Assembly (NCBI RefSeq): GCF_900100155.1
Contig: NZ_FMTP01000002.1
Coordinates: 372,001 to 436,000, forward strand
Source: Ancylobacter rudongensis
Lineage (GTDB): Bacteria; Pseudomonadota; Alphaproteobacteria; Rhizobiales; Xanthobacteraceae
Length of the DNA: 64,000 bases
Reading direction: 5' to 3'
Made by a program: the position numbers and the translations under genes. This document shows positions 1 to 8,750 of the stretch, piece by piece (the first letter of the stretch is position 1; the number at the start of each line of letters is the position of its first letter). Under the pieces are notes generated by a model. It saw only the letters and a program-made list of their open reading frames with translations, ran no database searches and was not told the origin of the DNA.

Positions 1-452
1 CCGCCTTTGCCGAATATGAGGGCTGCGTGTTCGACCGCGCCGCCGAATTCCCCGAACTCGACGCCATCGCCAGCCATTTCGCCGGGCGCGGCGGCACCAT
101 CTGGGTCGCCGAGGGCGGGGGCGGCGTCATCGGCTCGATGGCGCTGGCCCCCACACGCGACCCCGACGCCCCGCGCGGCGGGCTGGAAATCTTCAAGGTC
201 TATGTGGCGCGCGCGGCCCGCCGGCGCGGCATCGCCCGCGCCCTGTTTGAGACCGCCCTCGCCGCGGCCCGCGCCGCCGGCGCGCGGGAAATCCGGCTGT
301 GGACGGACACGCGCTTTGCCGACGCGCACCGCTTCTATGAGCGCTGCGGCTTCACCCGCGCGGGGCCGGCGCGGGAGTGCCACGATCTGTCCGCCACCTG
401 GGAATATTCCTACCGCCTGCCCCTCGCGGCGGTCGGAACGCGCGAAGGCTGA
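1..452 (+). CDS. GNAT family N-acetyltransferase (5' end outside window)
   Basis: The reading frame is open to the left edge, so the N-terminus is probably missing; an internal GTG at 27 is the first start-like codon inside the window. The visible 140-odd residues carry the GNAT acetyl-CoA loop in a VYVARAARRRGIARALF stretch (R/Q-x-x-G-x-G/A form) followed by the typical C-terminal AHRFYERCGF strand-helix motif. This family transfers an acetyl group from acetyl-CoA to an amine, and the substrate cannot be read from sequence. The stop is 5 bases before the start of the downstream transporter gene, so the two are probably co-transcribed. Confidence 0.85.
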   Translation, partial: AFAEYEGCVFDRAAEFPELDAIASHFAGRGGTIWVAEGGGGVIGSMALAPTRDPDAPRGGLEIFKVYVARAARRRGIARALFETALAAARAAGAREIRLWTDTRFADAHRFYERCGFTRAGPARECHDLSATWEYSYRLPLAAVGTREG

Positions 453-457
453 TCCCC

Positions 458-1372
458 ATGTGGCAGGCAACCCTTCGACGCGCCGTTCTCAACGGCCCCG
501 CGCTGGTGACGATCGCCGCCATCGGCATTCTGTCGATCATGGACGGCGTCATAAAATATGTGGCGGCCACCCATGGCACCGGGCAGATCGCGATGCTGCG
601 CTATGCCGTCGGCGCGCTGGCGGCGGGCGCGGTATTCGCCGCCTGCCGCACGCCGCTGCCCGGCCGGTCCATGCTGCGCCCGCATCTGTGGCGCTCGGTG
701 CTGGTGTCGATCACCGCCCTCACCTTCTTCTATTCGCTGTCCGTGCTGCAGCTGGCGGTGGCGCTGGCGCTGTCCTTCACCTCGCCGCTGTTCATCGCCC
801 TGTTCGCCGCGCTGTTCCTCGGCGAGCGACCGGGCAAGTCGATCCTGCTGGCCCTCGGCCTCGGCTTTGCCGGCGTGCTGGTGGTGCTGTGGAACGAGCT
901 GGACATGGGCGCCGGCGGCAGCCTCGCCAACGGGCCGGGCATCGCCGCCGCGCTGGTCGCGGCCGTCACCTATGCCCTCGCCATGGTGACGCTGAAGAGC
1001 CGGGCGGCGCGCGACCCGATCCCCACCATCGTGCTGCTGCAGAATGCGTTCGCCTGCGTGCTGGTGACGCCGCTCGGCGCCTGGCAGTGGGTGCCGGTGT
1101 CGGGCGGGGAACTGGGCCTGTTCGTGCTCATCGGCGTGCTCGGCACGGCGGGGCATCTGTGCATGGCCTGGGCCTATGGGCGGGCGGATGCCAGCCGGCT
1201 CGGCGTTTTCGAGTACACCGCCTTCCTCTGGGCGCTGGTGATCGGGCTGGTGGCGTTCAGCGAAATCCCCTCCCCCAGCACGCTCGCCGGCGCCGCGCTC
1301 ATTGCCGGCGGCGCGCTCATCGCCTCGCGGCGCAGCCGCCTGCGCGAGGCCGAGGTCGAAGTCGGCCCCTAG
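458..1372 (+). CDS. DMT superfamily (EamA-type) membrane transporter
   Basis: A 304-residue protein made almost entirely of hydrophobic segments, about ten transmembrane helices arranged as two EamA-like halves (roughly residues 10-140 and 155-290), with an RSRLREAEVEV cytoplasmic tail. The ATG at 458 is chosen over an upstream in-frame start at 377 because the longer form would overlap the acetyltransferase gene and add a non-hydrophobic leader. Family members export metabolites or drugs in inner-membrane antiport, and the substrate is unknown. It follows the GNAT gene after 5 bases; such pairs may be involved in modifying and exporting one compound, but that is inference. Confidence 0.85.
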   Translation: MWQATLRRAVLNGPALVTIAAIGILSIMDGVIKYVAATHGTGQIAMLRYAVGALAAGAVFAACRTPLPGRSMLRPHLWRSVLVSITALTFFYSLSVLQLAVALALSFTSPLFIALFAALFLGERPGKSILLALGLGFAGVLVVLWNELDMGAGGSLANGPGIAAALVAAVTYALAMVTLKSRAARDPIPTIVLLQNAFACVLVTPLGAWQWVPVSGGELGLFVLIGVLGTAGHLCMAWAYGRADASRLGVFEYTAFLWALVIGLVAFSEIPSPSTLAGAALIAGGALIASRRSRLREAEVEVGP

Positions 1373-1492
1373 GCCGCGCTTCACCGGCGCGGGGCTGGAC
1401 CCCGCGCCGCAAGACGATAGGTTAGGCCGCCAAACGCCCCCTCGACGTCCCCCATGTCGGCGCTGTCCCGTCGATCCACCCGGAGTTCTGCG

Positions 1493-2722
1493 ATGCGCCC
1501 CACCAAGCGCCTGCGCGCGGCCCTGTTCACCGCCGCGACCCTCGCCGCCGCGCTCGTGGCGCCGGTCCTCTCCTCCAGGGCGACGGCCGCCGAGCCGATC
1601 CGCATCGGCGAGCTCAACAGCTACAAGGCGCAGGCCGCCTTCCTCGATCCCTATCGCAAGGGCATGGAGCTGGCGCTGAAGGAGATCAACGCCGCCGGCG
1701 GGGTGATCGGCCGGCCGCTGGAACTCGTCTCGCGCGACGATGGCGGCAATCCCGGCGACGCGGTGCGGGTCGCCACCGAGTTGCTGACCCGCGACAAGGT
1801 GGACCTCCTCACCGGCACCTTCCTCTCCCATGTCGGGCTGGCGGTGTCGGATCTGGCCAAGCGCCGCAAGGTGTTCTTTCTCGCCGCCGAGCCGCTGACC
1901 GACAAGCTCACCTGGTCGGACGGCAACCGCTACACCTTCCGCCTGCGCCCCTCCACCTACATGCAGGTGGCGATGCTGATGCCGGAGGCGGTGAAGGCCA
2001 ACCGCAAGCGCTGGGCCATCGTCTATCCCAATTACGAATATGGCCAGTCGGCCGCCGAGACCTTCAAGCGCCTGCTCAAGGCGGCGCAGCCGGATGTCGA
2101 ATTCGTTGCCGAGCAGGCCACCCCGCTCGGCAAGATCGACGCCGGCCCGGTGGCGCAGGCGATCGCCGACGCCAAGCCCGATGCCGTGTTCAACGTGCTG
2201 TTCGCCGCCGACCTCGCCCGCTTCGTGCGCGAGGCCAATACCCGCCGGGCGCTGGAAGGCACCTTCGTCGTCAGCCTGCTGTCGGGCGAGCCGGAATATC
2301 TCGACCCGCTGAAGGAAGAGGCGCCGATCGGCTGGGTCGTCACCGGCTATCCCTGGTACGCGATCACGATTCCCGCGCATCAGGCCTTCCTCGATGCCTA
2401 CCGCGCCGCCTATGACGACTATCCGCGCCTGGGCTCCATCGTCGGCTACGCCACCATCAAATCCATCGCCGCCGGCATCGCCAAGGCCGGCAGCACCGAC
2501 ACGGAGAAGCTGGTCGACGCCTTCCAGGGGCTTGAGGTGAACGGGCCGTTCGGCCCCTTCGTCTACCGCGCCAGCGACCACCAGGCGACGCTGGGGGCCT
2601 TTGTCGGCACGCTGGCGGTTAAGCACGGGCGCGGCATCATGCTCGATCCCGTCTATATCGACGGCGCCAGCGTCCTGCCCTCGGATGCCGAGGTATCGAA
2701 GCTGCGGCCGGCGGCGAACTGA
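1493..2722 (+). CDS. ABC transporter substrate-binding protein (branched-chain amino acid type, periplasmic)
   Basis: A 409-residue type I periplasmic binding protein of the LivJ/LivK class. Residues 1-33 form a signal peptide (MRPTKRLRAALF start, ATAA-EP cleavage region), and the mature protein begins with the IRIGELNSYK strand typical of the family, followed by GMELALKEINAAGG. The ATG at 1493 is preferred over 1454 because it puts the basic n-region directly before the hydrophobic core. It is the first gene of a complete importer: fused permease, LivG and LivF follow in the same direction. The ligand need not be an amino acid; homologs bind amides, urea or aromatic compounds, and the nearby racemase gene hints at a nitrogen compound. 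Confidence 0.9.
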   Translation: MRPTKRLRAALFTAATLAAALVAPVLSSRATAAEPIRIGELNSYKAQAAFLDPYRKGMELALKEINAAGGVIGRPLELVSRDDGGNPGDAVRVATELLTRDKVDLLTGTFLSHVGLAVSDLAKRRKVFFLAAEPLTDKLTWSDGNRYTFRLRPSTYMQVAMLMPEAVKANRKRWAIVYPNYEYGQSAAETFKRLLKAAQPDVEFVAEQATPLGKIDAGPVAQAIADAKPDAVFNVLFAADLARFVREANTRRALEGTFVVSLLSGEPEYLDPLKEEAPIGWVVTGYPWYAITIPAHQAFLDAYRAAYDDYPRLGSIVGYATIKSIAAGIAKAGSTDTEKLVDAFQGLEVNGPFGPFVYRASDHQATLGAFVGTLAVKHGRGIMLDPVYIDGASVLPSDAEVSKLRPAAN

Positions 2723-2746
2723 CGCTTCGGAAGGCAGGAAGACGTC

Positions 2747-4636
2747 ATGTCGTTCGAGGCACTGCTGTTTCAGGCGGTCAACGGCTTCGCCTCGGCCTCC
2801 GGCCTGTTCCTCGTCGCGGCGGGACTGTCGATCATCTTCGGCGTCACCCGCATCGTGAACATGGCGCATGGCTCCTTCTACATGCTGGGGCTCTACCTCG
2901 CCGTCACCCTCGCCCCGCTGCTGGGCGAGGCGTTTGGCGGTGCGCTGGGCTTCTGGGGCGGCATTCTCGGGGCCGCGCTGGTGACGGCGGCGCTCGGCGC
3001 GCTGGTGGAGGTGGTGCTGCTGCGGCGCATCTATGCCGCGCCCGAGCTCTACCAGCTGCTCGCCACCTTCGCCCTGCTGCTCATCATCAACGACGCCGCC
3101 CTCGCCTTCTGGGGGCCGGAGGACATTCTCGGCCCGCGCGCGCCGGGCCTGTCGGGCTCGGTGGAGTTCCTGGGCCGGCGGCTGCCGGACTACGACATCT
3201 TCCTTGCTCTCATCGGCCCCGTCGTCCTCGTCGCCCTCCATATGCTCCTCACGCGCACCCGCTTCGGGCGGCTGATCCGGGCGGCGACGCAGGACCGCGA
3301 AATGGTCGCGGCGCTCGGCATCAACGAGGCGGTGCTGTTCACCGCCGTGTTCGCGCTCGGCACCGGCATCGCAGGCTTCGGCGGCGCGCTGCAGATGGCG
3401 CGCGAGCCCGCCAATCTCGCCCTCGACCTCTCCGTGCTGGGCGACGCCTTCGTCGTGGTGGTGGTCGGCGGCATGGGCTCGATCCGCGGCGCCTATCTCG
3501 CCGCCCTGCTGGTGGCGGAGGTGAAGGCGCTGTGCACGGCGCTCGGCCTGGTGGAGCTGGGCGGCTTCACCTTCAACATGTCGCGGCTGACGCTGGTGGC
3601 GGAGTTCCTCGTCATGGCGGTGGTGCTCGTCATCCGCCCGCACGGCCTGTTCGGCCGGCCGCAGCCGGCGCAGGCCCGGCGCGGGGAAGCCGAGGCGCCG
3701 CTGGTGCCGCTCGGCCGGACCGGGCGTCTCATCGCGCTGGCGGTGCTGGTGTGTTTCGCCGCCATCCCCTTGTTCAGCGCCGTCGCCAGCTACGCCCCGG
3801 TGCTGGCGCTGGATATGGTGATCGCCGCCCTGTTCGCCGCCTCGCTGCATCTGCTGATGGGGCCCGGCGGCCTCGCCTCCTTCGGCCACGCCGCCTATTT
3901 CGGCCTCGGCGCCTATGGCACCGCCTATGCCGCGACCGTGCTCGGCCTGCCGACGCCGCTGGCCTTCGGTGTCGGCATGGCGACGGCAGCGGCCGGCGCC
4001 GTGCTGTTCGGCTGGTTCTGCGTGCGGCTGGAGGGGGTGTATTTCGCCATGCTGACTTTGGCCTTCGCGCAGATCGTGTGGTCGATCGCCCATCAATGGG
4101 AAGAGGTCACCGGCGGCTCGAACGGTCTGTTCGGCGTCTGGCCCGACCCGCCCTTCGACAGCGCCAGCGGGCTTTATCTTGCCGCGCTGGGCGTGACCGT
4201 GCTGGGGCTGGTCCTGATCCGGCGGCTGGTCTTCGCGCCCTTCGGCCTCGCCTTGCGGGCGGGGCGGGATTCGCGGCTGCGGGCGGAAGCGCTTGGCATC
4301 GCCGTGGACAGGGTGCGCTGGCTCGCCTTCGCCATCGCCGGCACGCTGTGCGGCGCGGCGGGCGGGCTGTTCGCCTTCGCCAAGGGCTCGATCTCGCCGG
4401 AGGCGATCTCGGTCGGCCGCTCCATTGACGGGCTGGTGATGGTGCTGCTCGGCGGCGTGCACTCGCTGATGGGGCCGCTGCTCGGCGCCGGCGGGCTGAC
4501 CTTGCTGCAGGACATGGTGATGCGCGAGAGCCCCTATTGGCGCGGTCTGCTCGGCCTGATCATCCTCCTCATCGTCCTCATTTTCCCCTCCGGCCTCGCC
4601 GCCGGACTGCGCCGCAAAAGGGGGAGCGCAGCATGA
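2747..4636 (+). CDS. Fused LivH-LivM branched-chain amino acid type ABC permease
   Basis: At 629 residues this is about twice the size of one permease. Residues 1-300 match LivH (SIIFGVTRIVNMAHGSFYML near the start, EAA-type loop with RAATQDREMVAALGIN), and residues 320-629 match LivM (LLMGPGGLASFGHAAYFGLG, a second loop with RLRAEALGIAVDRVRWLAF). Both permease halves of the inner-membrane channel are therefore on one polypeptide. The linker around residues 295-320 is charged and probably cytoplasmic. The start is 24 bases after the binding protein gene, and the stop overlaps the start of the next gene (ATGA at 4633), indicating translational coupling. Confidence 0.93.
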   Translation: MSFEALLFQAVNGFASASGLFLVAAGLSIIFGVTRIVNMAHGSFYMLGLYLAVTLAPLLGEAFGGALGFWGGILGAALVTAALGALVEVVLLRRIYAAPELYQLLATFALLLIINDAALAFWGPEDILGPRAPGLSGSVEFLGRRLPDYDIFLALIGPVVLVALHMLLTRTRFGRLIRAATQDREMVAALGINEAVLFTAVFALGTGIAGFGGALQMAREPANLALDLSVLGDAFVVVVVGGMGSIRGAYLAALLVAEVKALCTALGLVELGGFTFNMSRLTLVAEFLVMAVVLVIRPHGLFGRPQPAQARRGEAEAPLVPLGRTGRLIALAVLVCFAAIPLFSAVASYAPVLALDMVIAALFAASLHLLMGPGGLASFGHAAYFGLGAYGTAYAATVLGLPTPLAFGVGMATAAAGAVLFGWFCVRLEGVYFAMLTLAFAQIVWSIAHQWEEVTGGSNGLFGVWPDPPFDSASGLYLAALGVTVLGLVLIRRLVFAPFGLALRAGRDSRLRAEALGIAVDRVRWLAFAIAGTLCGAAGGLFAFAKGSISPEAISVGRSIDGLVMVLLGGVHSLMGPLLGAGGLTLLQDMVMRESPYWRGLLGLIILLIVLIFPSGLAAGLRRKRGSAA

Positions 4637-5415
4637 GCGGAAACGCACCTGCGCCGGTGCTGGAGGTCTCGGCGCTCACCAAGCATTACGGTGGCGTGCG
4701 GGCGCTGGACGGCGTGAGCTTCGCCATCGCGCCCGGCGAATTGCTGGCGCTGATCGGCCCGAACGGCGCCGGAAAATCCAGCTGTTTCAACATCATCAAC
4801 GGCCAGCTGCGGCCGGATGCGGGCGAGGTCCGCCTGCATGGCCGCGCCATCACCGGGCTCGCCCCGCGCCGCATCGCCCGGCTGGGAGTGGGGCGCACCT
4901 TCCAGGTCGCCACCGTCTTCGGCTCGATGACGGCGCTGGAAAATGTCCAGATGGCGCTGATCGCCGCGCAGGGCCGCGTCTTTCGCCTGTGGGCGCCGGC
5001 GCGCCGCATGGCGCGCGAAGCGGCCCTCGCCCTTCTGGAACAGACCGGCACGGCCGCGCTGGCCGAGCGCCCCGCCGCCGCGCTCGCCTATGGCGATGTG
5101 AAGCGGCTCGAACTCGCCATGGCGCTGGCGGGCGACCCCAGCCTGCTGCTGATGGACGAGCCCACCGCCGGCATGTCGGCCGAAGAGCGGCAGGCGATGA
5201 TCGCCCTGGTGCGCCGGCTCACCCGGTCCCGCGGCCTTGCCGTTCTATTCACCGAGCACGCGATGGACGTGGTGTTCGGCCATGCCGACCGGGTCGTCGT
5301 GCTGGCGCGCGGTCGGCTCATCGCCAATGGCAGCGTCGAGGCGGTACAGGGCGACCCGGCGGTGCGCGAGGCCTATCTCGGCGGTGTCTCCGCCTCCATC
5401 AGCGAGACGCCATGA
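4633..5415 (+). CDS. ABC transporter ATP-binding protein, LivG type
   Basis: A 260-residue ATPase of the LivG class. Walker A GPNGAGKSS lies at residues 42-50, the family-specific signature LAYGDVKRLE replaces the canonical LSGGQ, and Walker B LLLMDEPTAG follows. It energises import through the fused LivHM permease together with LivF. The ATG at 4633 overlaps the permease stop, and its own stop overlaps the LivF start at 5412, so the three genes form one translationally coupled unit. Confidence 0.95.
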   Translation: MSGNAPAPVLEVSALTKHYGGVRALDGVSFAIAPGELLALIGPNGAGKSSCFNIINGQLRPDAGEVRLHGRAITGLAPRRIARLGVGRTFQVATVFGSMTALENVQMALIAAQGRVFRLWAPARRMAREAALALLEQTGTAALAERPAAALAYGDVKRLELAMALAGDPSLLLMDEPTAGMSAEERQAMIALVRRLTRSRGLAVLFTEHAMDVVFGHADRVVVLARGRLIANGSVEAVQGDPAVREAYLGGVSASISETP

Positions 5416-6152
5416 GCGCGACCACACCCCTGCTTCAGATCGAAGGCCTCAACGCCTGGTACGGCGAGGCGCAGATCCTGTTCGGCCTGACGCTCCACAT
5501 CGCACCCGGCGAAGCCGTCGCCCTTGTCGGCCGCAATGGCGCGGGCAAGTCCACCACGATGAAGGCGATCATCGGCCTCGTTCGGCGGCAGGCGCGCCGA
5601 CTGACCCTGGGCGGCGCCGACCTCTTGGCCTTGCCGACCCATGCCATCGCCCGTCTCGGTGTCGGCTACGTGCCAGAGGATCGGCACATCTTTGCCGACC
5701 TAACCGTCCTGGAAAACCTCGATCTCGGCCGCCGCCAGCGCCCGGCAGACATGACCTTGCCGGACTGGACAACGGATGCGGTGTTCGACCTCTTTCCCCA
5801 GCTTGCCGATATGCGTGGGCGCCTCGGCGGCCAGATGTCTGGCGGCGAGCAGCAGATGCTGGCAGTGGCTCGCGCCCTTGTCGGCAATCCCTCGCTTCTG
5901 CTGCTCGACGAGCCCTCCGAAGGAGTGGCGCCGATCGTCGTCGAGCAGATGACCCGCGCACTGGCGCGGTTGAAGGCAGGCGGCCTTTCCCTGCTGATCT
6001 CCGAGCAGAGTTCGGATTTATGCGCGGCGATCTGCGATCGGGCGTACCGCATCGAACAGGGCGAACTGCGTGCACACGGTCCTAGGACCGGGCAGGCATC
6101 GGAAACGTCGCTGAAGGCCGCCCTGGCGCCGGGGAACGCACCAACTCGCTGA
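5412..6152 (+). CDS. ABC transporter ATP-binding protein, LivF type
   Basis: A 246-residue ATPase with Walker A GRNGAGKST at residues 40-48, signature MSGGEQQML, and Walker B LLLLDEPSEG followed by the LivF-typical GVAPIVVEQ. It is the second nucleotide-binding subunit of the importer. The start overlaps the LivG stop. A MarR regulator gene begins 70 bases downstream on the same strand and may control the operon, though no operator could be identified. Confidence 0.95.
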   Translation: MSATTPLLQIEGLNAWYGEAQILFGLTLHIAPGEAVALVGRNGAGKSTTMKAIIGLVRRQARRLTLGGADLLALPTHAIARLGVGYVPEDRHIFADLTVLENLDLGRRQRPADMTLPDWTTDAVFDLFPQLADMRGRLGGQMSGGEQQMLAVARALVGNPSLLLLDEPSEGVAPIVVEQMTRALARLKAGGLSLLISEQSSDLCAAICDRAYRIEQGELRAHGPRTGQASETSLKAALAPGNAPTR

Positions 6153-6221
6153 CAATTTGCATTTGCGCGCCGGCTGCGCTGTGCTCTCATAGGTCGGAGG
6201 TACTCGAGGGGGATTGCGGTG

Positions 6222-6683
6222 ATGAACAGGGGCGGTCCGGACCAGCCGGACGGCGCCGGTCGCGAGGGCGCCGCCGCCTACAGGCTCGACGAGCAGGTGG
6301 GCTTCTTGATGCGCGTGGCCAGCCAGCGCCATACTGCCCTTTTCACCGCCCGCATGATCGAGGGATTGACCCCGCCGCAATTCGCCGCGCTCGCCAAACT
6401 GCGCGAAATCGGCGCCTGCTCGCAGAACCACCTGGGACGCCTGATCCATCTCGACGCCGCGACCATCAAGGGCGTCGTCGACAGGCTGCAGGCGCGCGAC
6501 TTGCTGGTCATCACCGACGACCCGCTGGACCGGCGCCGCCGCGCCGTTGACCTTTCCGCTCGCGGCCGCGAGGTCGTCGACGCCGCCATACTTGTCGCCG
6601 GAGAGATCTCTGCCGCGACGCTCGAACCGCTCACCGCCACGGAGCGCGAGCAGGCCATGCGGCTTCTGCGCAAGCTCGGCTGA
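6222..6683 (+). CDS. MarR family transcriptional regulator
   Basis: A 153-residue winged-helix protein. The central part, about residues 50-110, shows the MarR fold: GLTPPQFAALAKLREIGACSQ, recognition helix with LIHLDAATIKGVVDRLQARD, and a wing with DPLDRRRRAVDLSARG. The ATG at 6222 follows an in-frame GTG at 6219 that is also possible, and GGAGG-like bases lie about 20 upstream. It sits just after the ABC importer and converges on a racemase gene, so a role in sensing a related ligand is plausible but not shown. Confidence 0.88.
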   Translation: MNRGGPDQPDGAGREGAAAYRLDEQVGFLMRVASQRHTALFTARMIEGLTPPQFAALAKLREIGACSQNHLGRLIHLDAATIKGVVDRLQARDLLVITDDPLDRRRRAVDLSARGREVVDAAILVAGEISAATLEPLTATEREQAMRLLRKLG

Positions 6684-6689
6684 CGCACG

Positions 6690-7430
6690 TCACCCGCCGG
6701 TCGGGGCGAAATCGGCCATCCGGCCGCTATACGCCTTGGCGCGCGGGGGCGCATAGGCCCCGCTTTTCGAGGTCGCGAGCCCCACCCGCACGAGACCCTC
6801 GGCCAGGGCCACCGCGCTTGCCACGCCGTCAATCACCGGCACGCCATGTGTCTCGCCCAACGCGCGGGCGAGGTCCGCCATGCCGGCGCAGCCAAGCACA
6901 ATGGCCTCCGCCCGGTCCTCGCGCACGGCGCGGCCGATTTCTTCGGAGATGCGGGCGCGCGCATCGGAGGCAGGGTCCTCCAGCTCCAGCACCGCCACTT
7001 CCGAGGCCCGCACACGAGCGCAACGCCTCTCCAGCCCCGAGCGCAGGAGATTTGCCTCAATGACAGGGATCGAGCGCGAGAGCGTCGTCACCACCGTGAA
7101 GCGATGGGCAATGAGACTGGCGAAATGGTACCCGGCCTCGCCGATGCCGACGACCGGCGCGCGGGCAAGGCTTCGGGCCGCGTCCAGCCCGGTATCGTCG
7201 AAACAGGCGATGATATGGGCATCAACGCCCGAAGCCTCCGCCTGGGCAATGGCTGCCAGCAGGCCGGGCAGGGCGAGGGCGTCGTCATAGTGACCTTCGA
7301 TCGACGCCGGCCCCATGGTCGACGTCGCCTCGACGATCTCCGTTCCCGGTGCCGCCACTGCACGGGCCGCCGCCGCGATCTTCTCGGTCATGGAGCGGGT
7401 TGTGTTGGGATTGACGAGATGGATGCGCAA
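6690..7430 (-). CDS. Asp/Glu/hydantoin racemase family protein
   Basis: A 246-residue protein of the Asp/Glu racemase superfamily, close in layout to hydantoin and allantoin racemases. Its start, MRIHLVNPNTT, is characteristic of the hydantoin racemase branch. The two catalytic cysteines expected for cofactor-independent racemisation are visible as C76 (IIACFDDTG) and C181 (VLGCAGM). The substrate could be a 5-substituted hydantoin, allantoin or a similar compound; sequence alone does not separate these. It converges with the MarR gene with only 6 bases between stops. Nearby import genes suggest uptake and racemisation of one nitrogen compound (inference). Confidence 0.85.
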   Translation of the reverse strand: MRIHLVNPNTTRSMTEKIAAAARAVAAPGTEIVEATSTMGPASIEGHYDDALALPGLLAAIAQAEASGVDAHIIACFDDTGLDAARSLARAPVVGIGEAGYHFASLIAHRFTVVTTLSRSIPVIEANLLRSGLERRCARVRASEVAVLELEDPASDARARISEEIGRAVREDRAEAIVLGCAGMADLARALGETHGVPVIDGVASAVALAEGLVRVGLATSKSGAYAPPRAKAYSGRMADFAPTGG

Positions 7431-7615
7431 TGGAAAAGCCCGGCGATGGAAGAAGCCGCAGCCTTTCTAGCACGCTGCGGCACGCCGGGGGAACGCACAC
7501 GGGCAGCCTGCCCAAGCCGCCTTTGCACCGGCTTGAGGAGACAAGCATGCGATCGGCGGAAGTGTTCTGCGAAGCGCGCCGCGTCGCGACGACGCAGATG
7601 GGCGGGGCCGCTCGA

Positions 7616-8200
7616 TCAGTCGCGAAGTGGGCGGCGGGAGAGCGCAGCCACAACCGACTGCGCCAATTCATCGGGCGGGCGTTCGCCGCGCAGACGAAGC
7701 ACCGGTGCGGATTGCTCGTTTAACCAACGCTCATGCTGCGCCTGATTACGCCCTTCGAAGGAGGGATCGTCGTAGCGCGACGCCCACTCACGAAATGCGC
7801 AGTGGGCTTCATGCATGTCGCCGCCGGGTAAAATGCGCGGGCCATGCCGTTCCGCCTCGCGCGCCGCCAACCGCGCCAATCGAACGGCAGTGGGCGTCGA
7901 GAGGAAGACGATCAGATCAACGACCCGCACCAAAGCGTCACCCCAGCCGATGAATGACCCTGTGAGGACCCACCCCTCGGCGTCGTTCTGCCGCTGCGCG
8001 ATCAAGCGAACGCGGTCCTCCGGGTGACGTTTGACGCTGTAAGGGGGATCGGTCGGCATCCAGTAGAAGTCGTCGACATCGAGATGCGGCAGGCCGAGCC
8101 GAGCGGCCAGAGTGCTCCCCAGCGTGGAAACGCCGGAGCACGATGCTCCCATCACATAGAGGCGCGGCGGACCCATCGTCCCTCTCTCGGAGAATTCCAT
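7616..8200 (-). CDS. P-loop NTPase, adenylate-kinase-like (AAA family/topology-modulation type)
   Basis: A protein of up to 194 residues with an N-terminal P-loop, GASCSGVSTLG, in the GxxxSGxST form typical of small nucleotide- or substrate-kinase-like proteins once called topology modulation proteins. A DVDDFYW substrate-site motif and a WVLTGSFIGWGD segment follow, as in the adenylate-kinase-like set. The true substrate of these proteins is unknown. The start is uncertain: an internal ATG at 8176 (MGPPRLYV) would place the P-loop nearer the N-terminus, which is more usual. The gene stands alone; no RNA or gene was recognised in the 185 bases between it and the racemase gene. Confidence 0.75.
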   Translation of the reverse strand: MEFSERGTMGPPRLYVMGASCSGVSTLGSTLAARLGLPHLDVDDFYWMPTDPPYSVKRHPEDRVRLIAQRQNDAEGWVLTGSFIGWGDALVRVVDLIVFLSTPTAVRLARLAAREAERHGPRILPGGDMHEAHCAFREWASRYDDPSFEGRNQAQHERWLNEQSAPVLRLRGERPPDELAQSVVAALSRRPLRD

Positions 8201-8282
8201 AGCGGCTCACAAAGCACGCCGAGTCGTCGGCAGGCACGGCAGATGCAGAACTACGATTATGACATCAGCTGGATAATGGAGA

Positions 8283-8357
8283 TGGCTGGGGCGGGAGGAT
8301 TCGAACCTCCGCATGGGGGAATCAAAATCCCCTGCCTTACCGCTTGGCGACGCCCCA
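8283..8357 (-). tRNA. tRNA-Gln (anticodon TTG), CCA encoded
   Basis: On the minus strand the sequence folds as a 75-base tRNA: 7-bp acceptor stem TGGGGCG/CGCCCCA, discriminator G, encoded CCA, anticodon stem GGGGA/TCCCC around the loop TTTTGAT (anticodon TTG), and the T-arm with GGTTCGAATCC. It lies 175 bases from the divergently oriented tRNA-Pro gene. Confidence 0.97.
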
Positions 8358-8532
8358 ACGGGTCGCGACCGGGCCGGCGCGTTCCGTGGGCGCGGAGATA
8401 GCCACAGCTGGCCGCCGCTTTCAACCTCGACGCTTGGGCAGGCCACAGGCAGCTTATCCACCGATCCCCAAGCAAGTGGCGACAGGGCCCTTGTCGGCCC
8501 GCTCATTCGCATGCTAGAGGCTCGCGCCAAGG

Positions 8533-8609
8533 CGGAGTGTAGCGCAGCCTGGTAGCGCACCTCGTTCGGGACGAGGGGGTCGCAGGTTCAAATCCTGCCA
8601 CTCCGACCA
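8533..8609 (+). tRNA. tRNA-Pro (anticodon CGG), CCA encoded
   Basis: A 77-base cloverleaf with acceptor stem CGGAGTG/CACTCCG, anticodon stem CCTCG/CGAGG around TTCGGGA (anticodon CGG), T-arm GCAGGTTCAAATCCTGC and encoded CCA. The D-arm contains the CCTGGTAGCGC form typical of proline tRNAs. No partial repeat of its 3' end was seen downstream within the window. Confidence 0.97.
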
Positions 8610-8750
8610 TAATTTCCCGAGACTATCCACGTTTCTGCCGAGACGACCCGCCGCCCCTCGGGGCGGTGCCGGCGGCGTGTGAGGCGCGTCTGGACAAGAC
8701 GCGCGCGCTCCCCATATCCGGCCGATGAGACAGACCCGCTGGCACCTCAC

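Noticed and set aside
410-4648. A 1412-codon minus-strand open frame with His, Gln and Arg-rich translation
   Set aside because: It lies opposite the transporter genes and results from their GC-rich codon bias; no motifs, and the plus-strand genes are clearly real.
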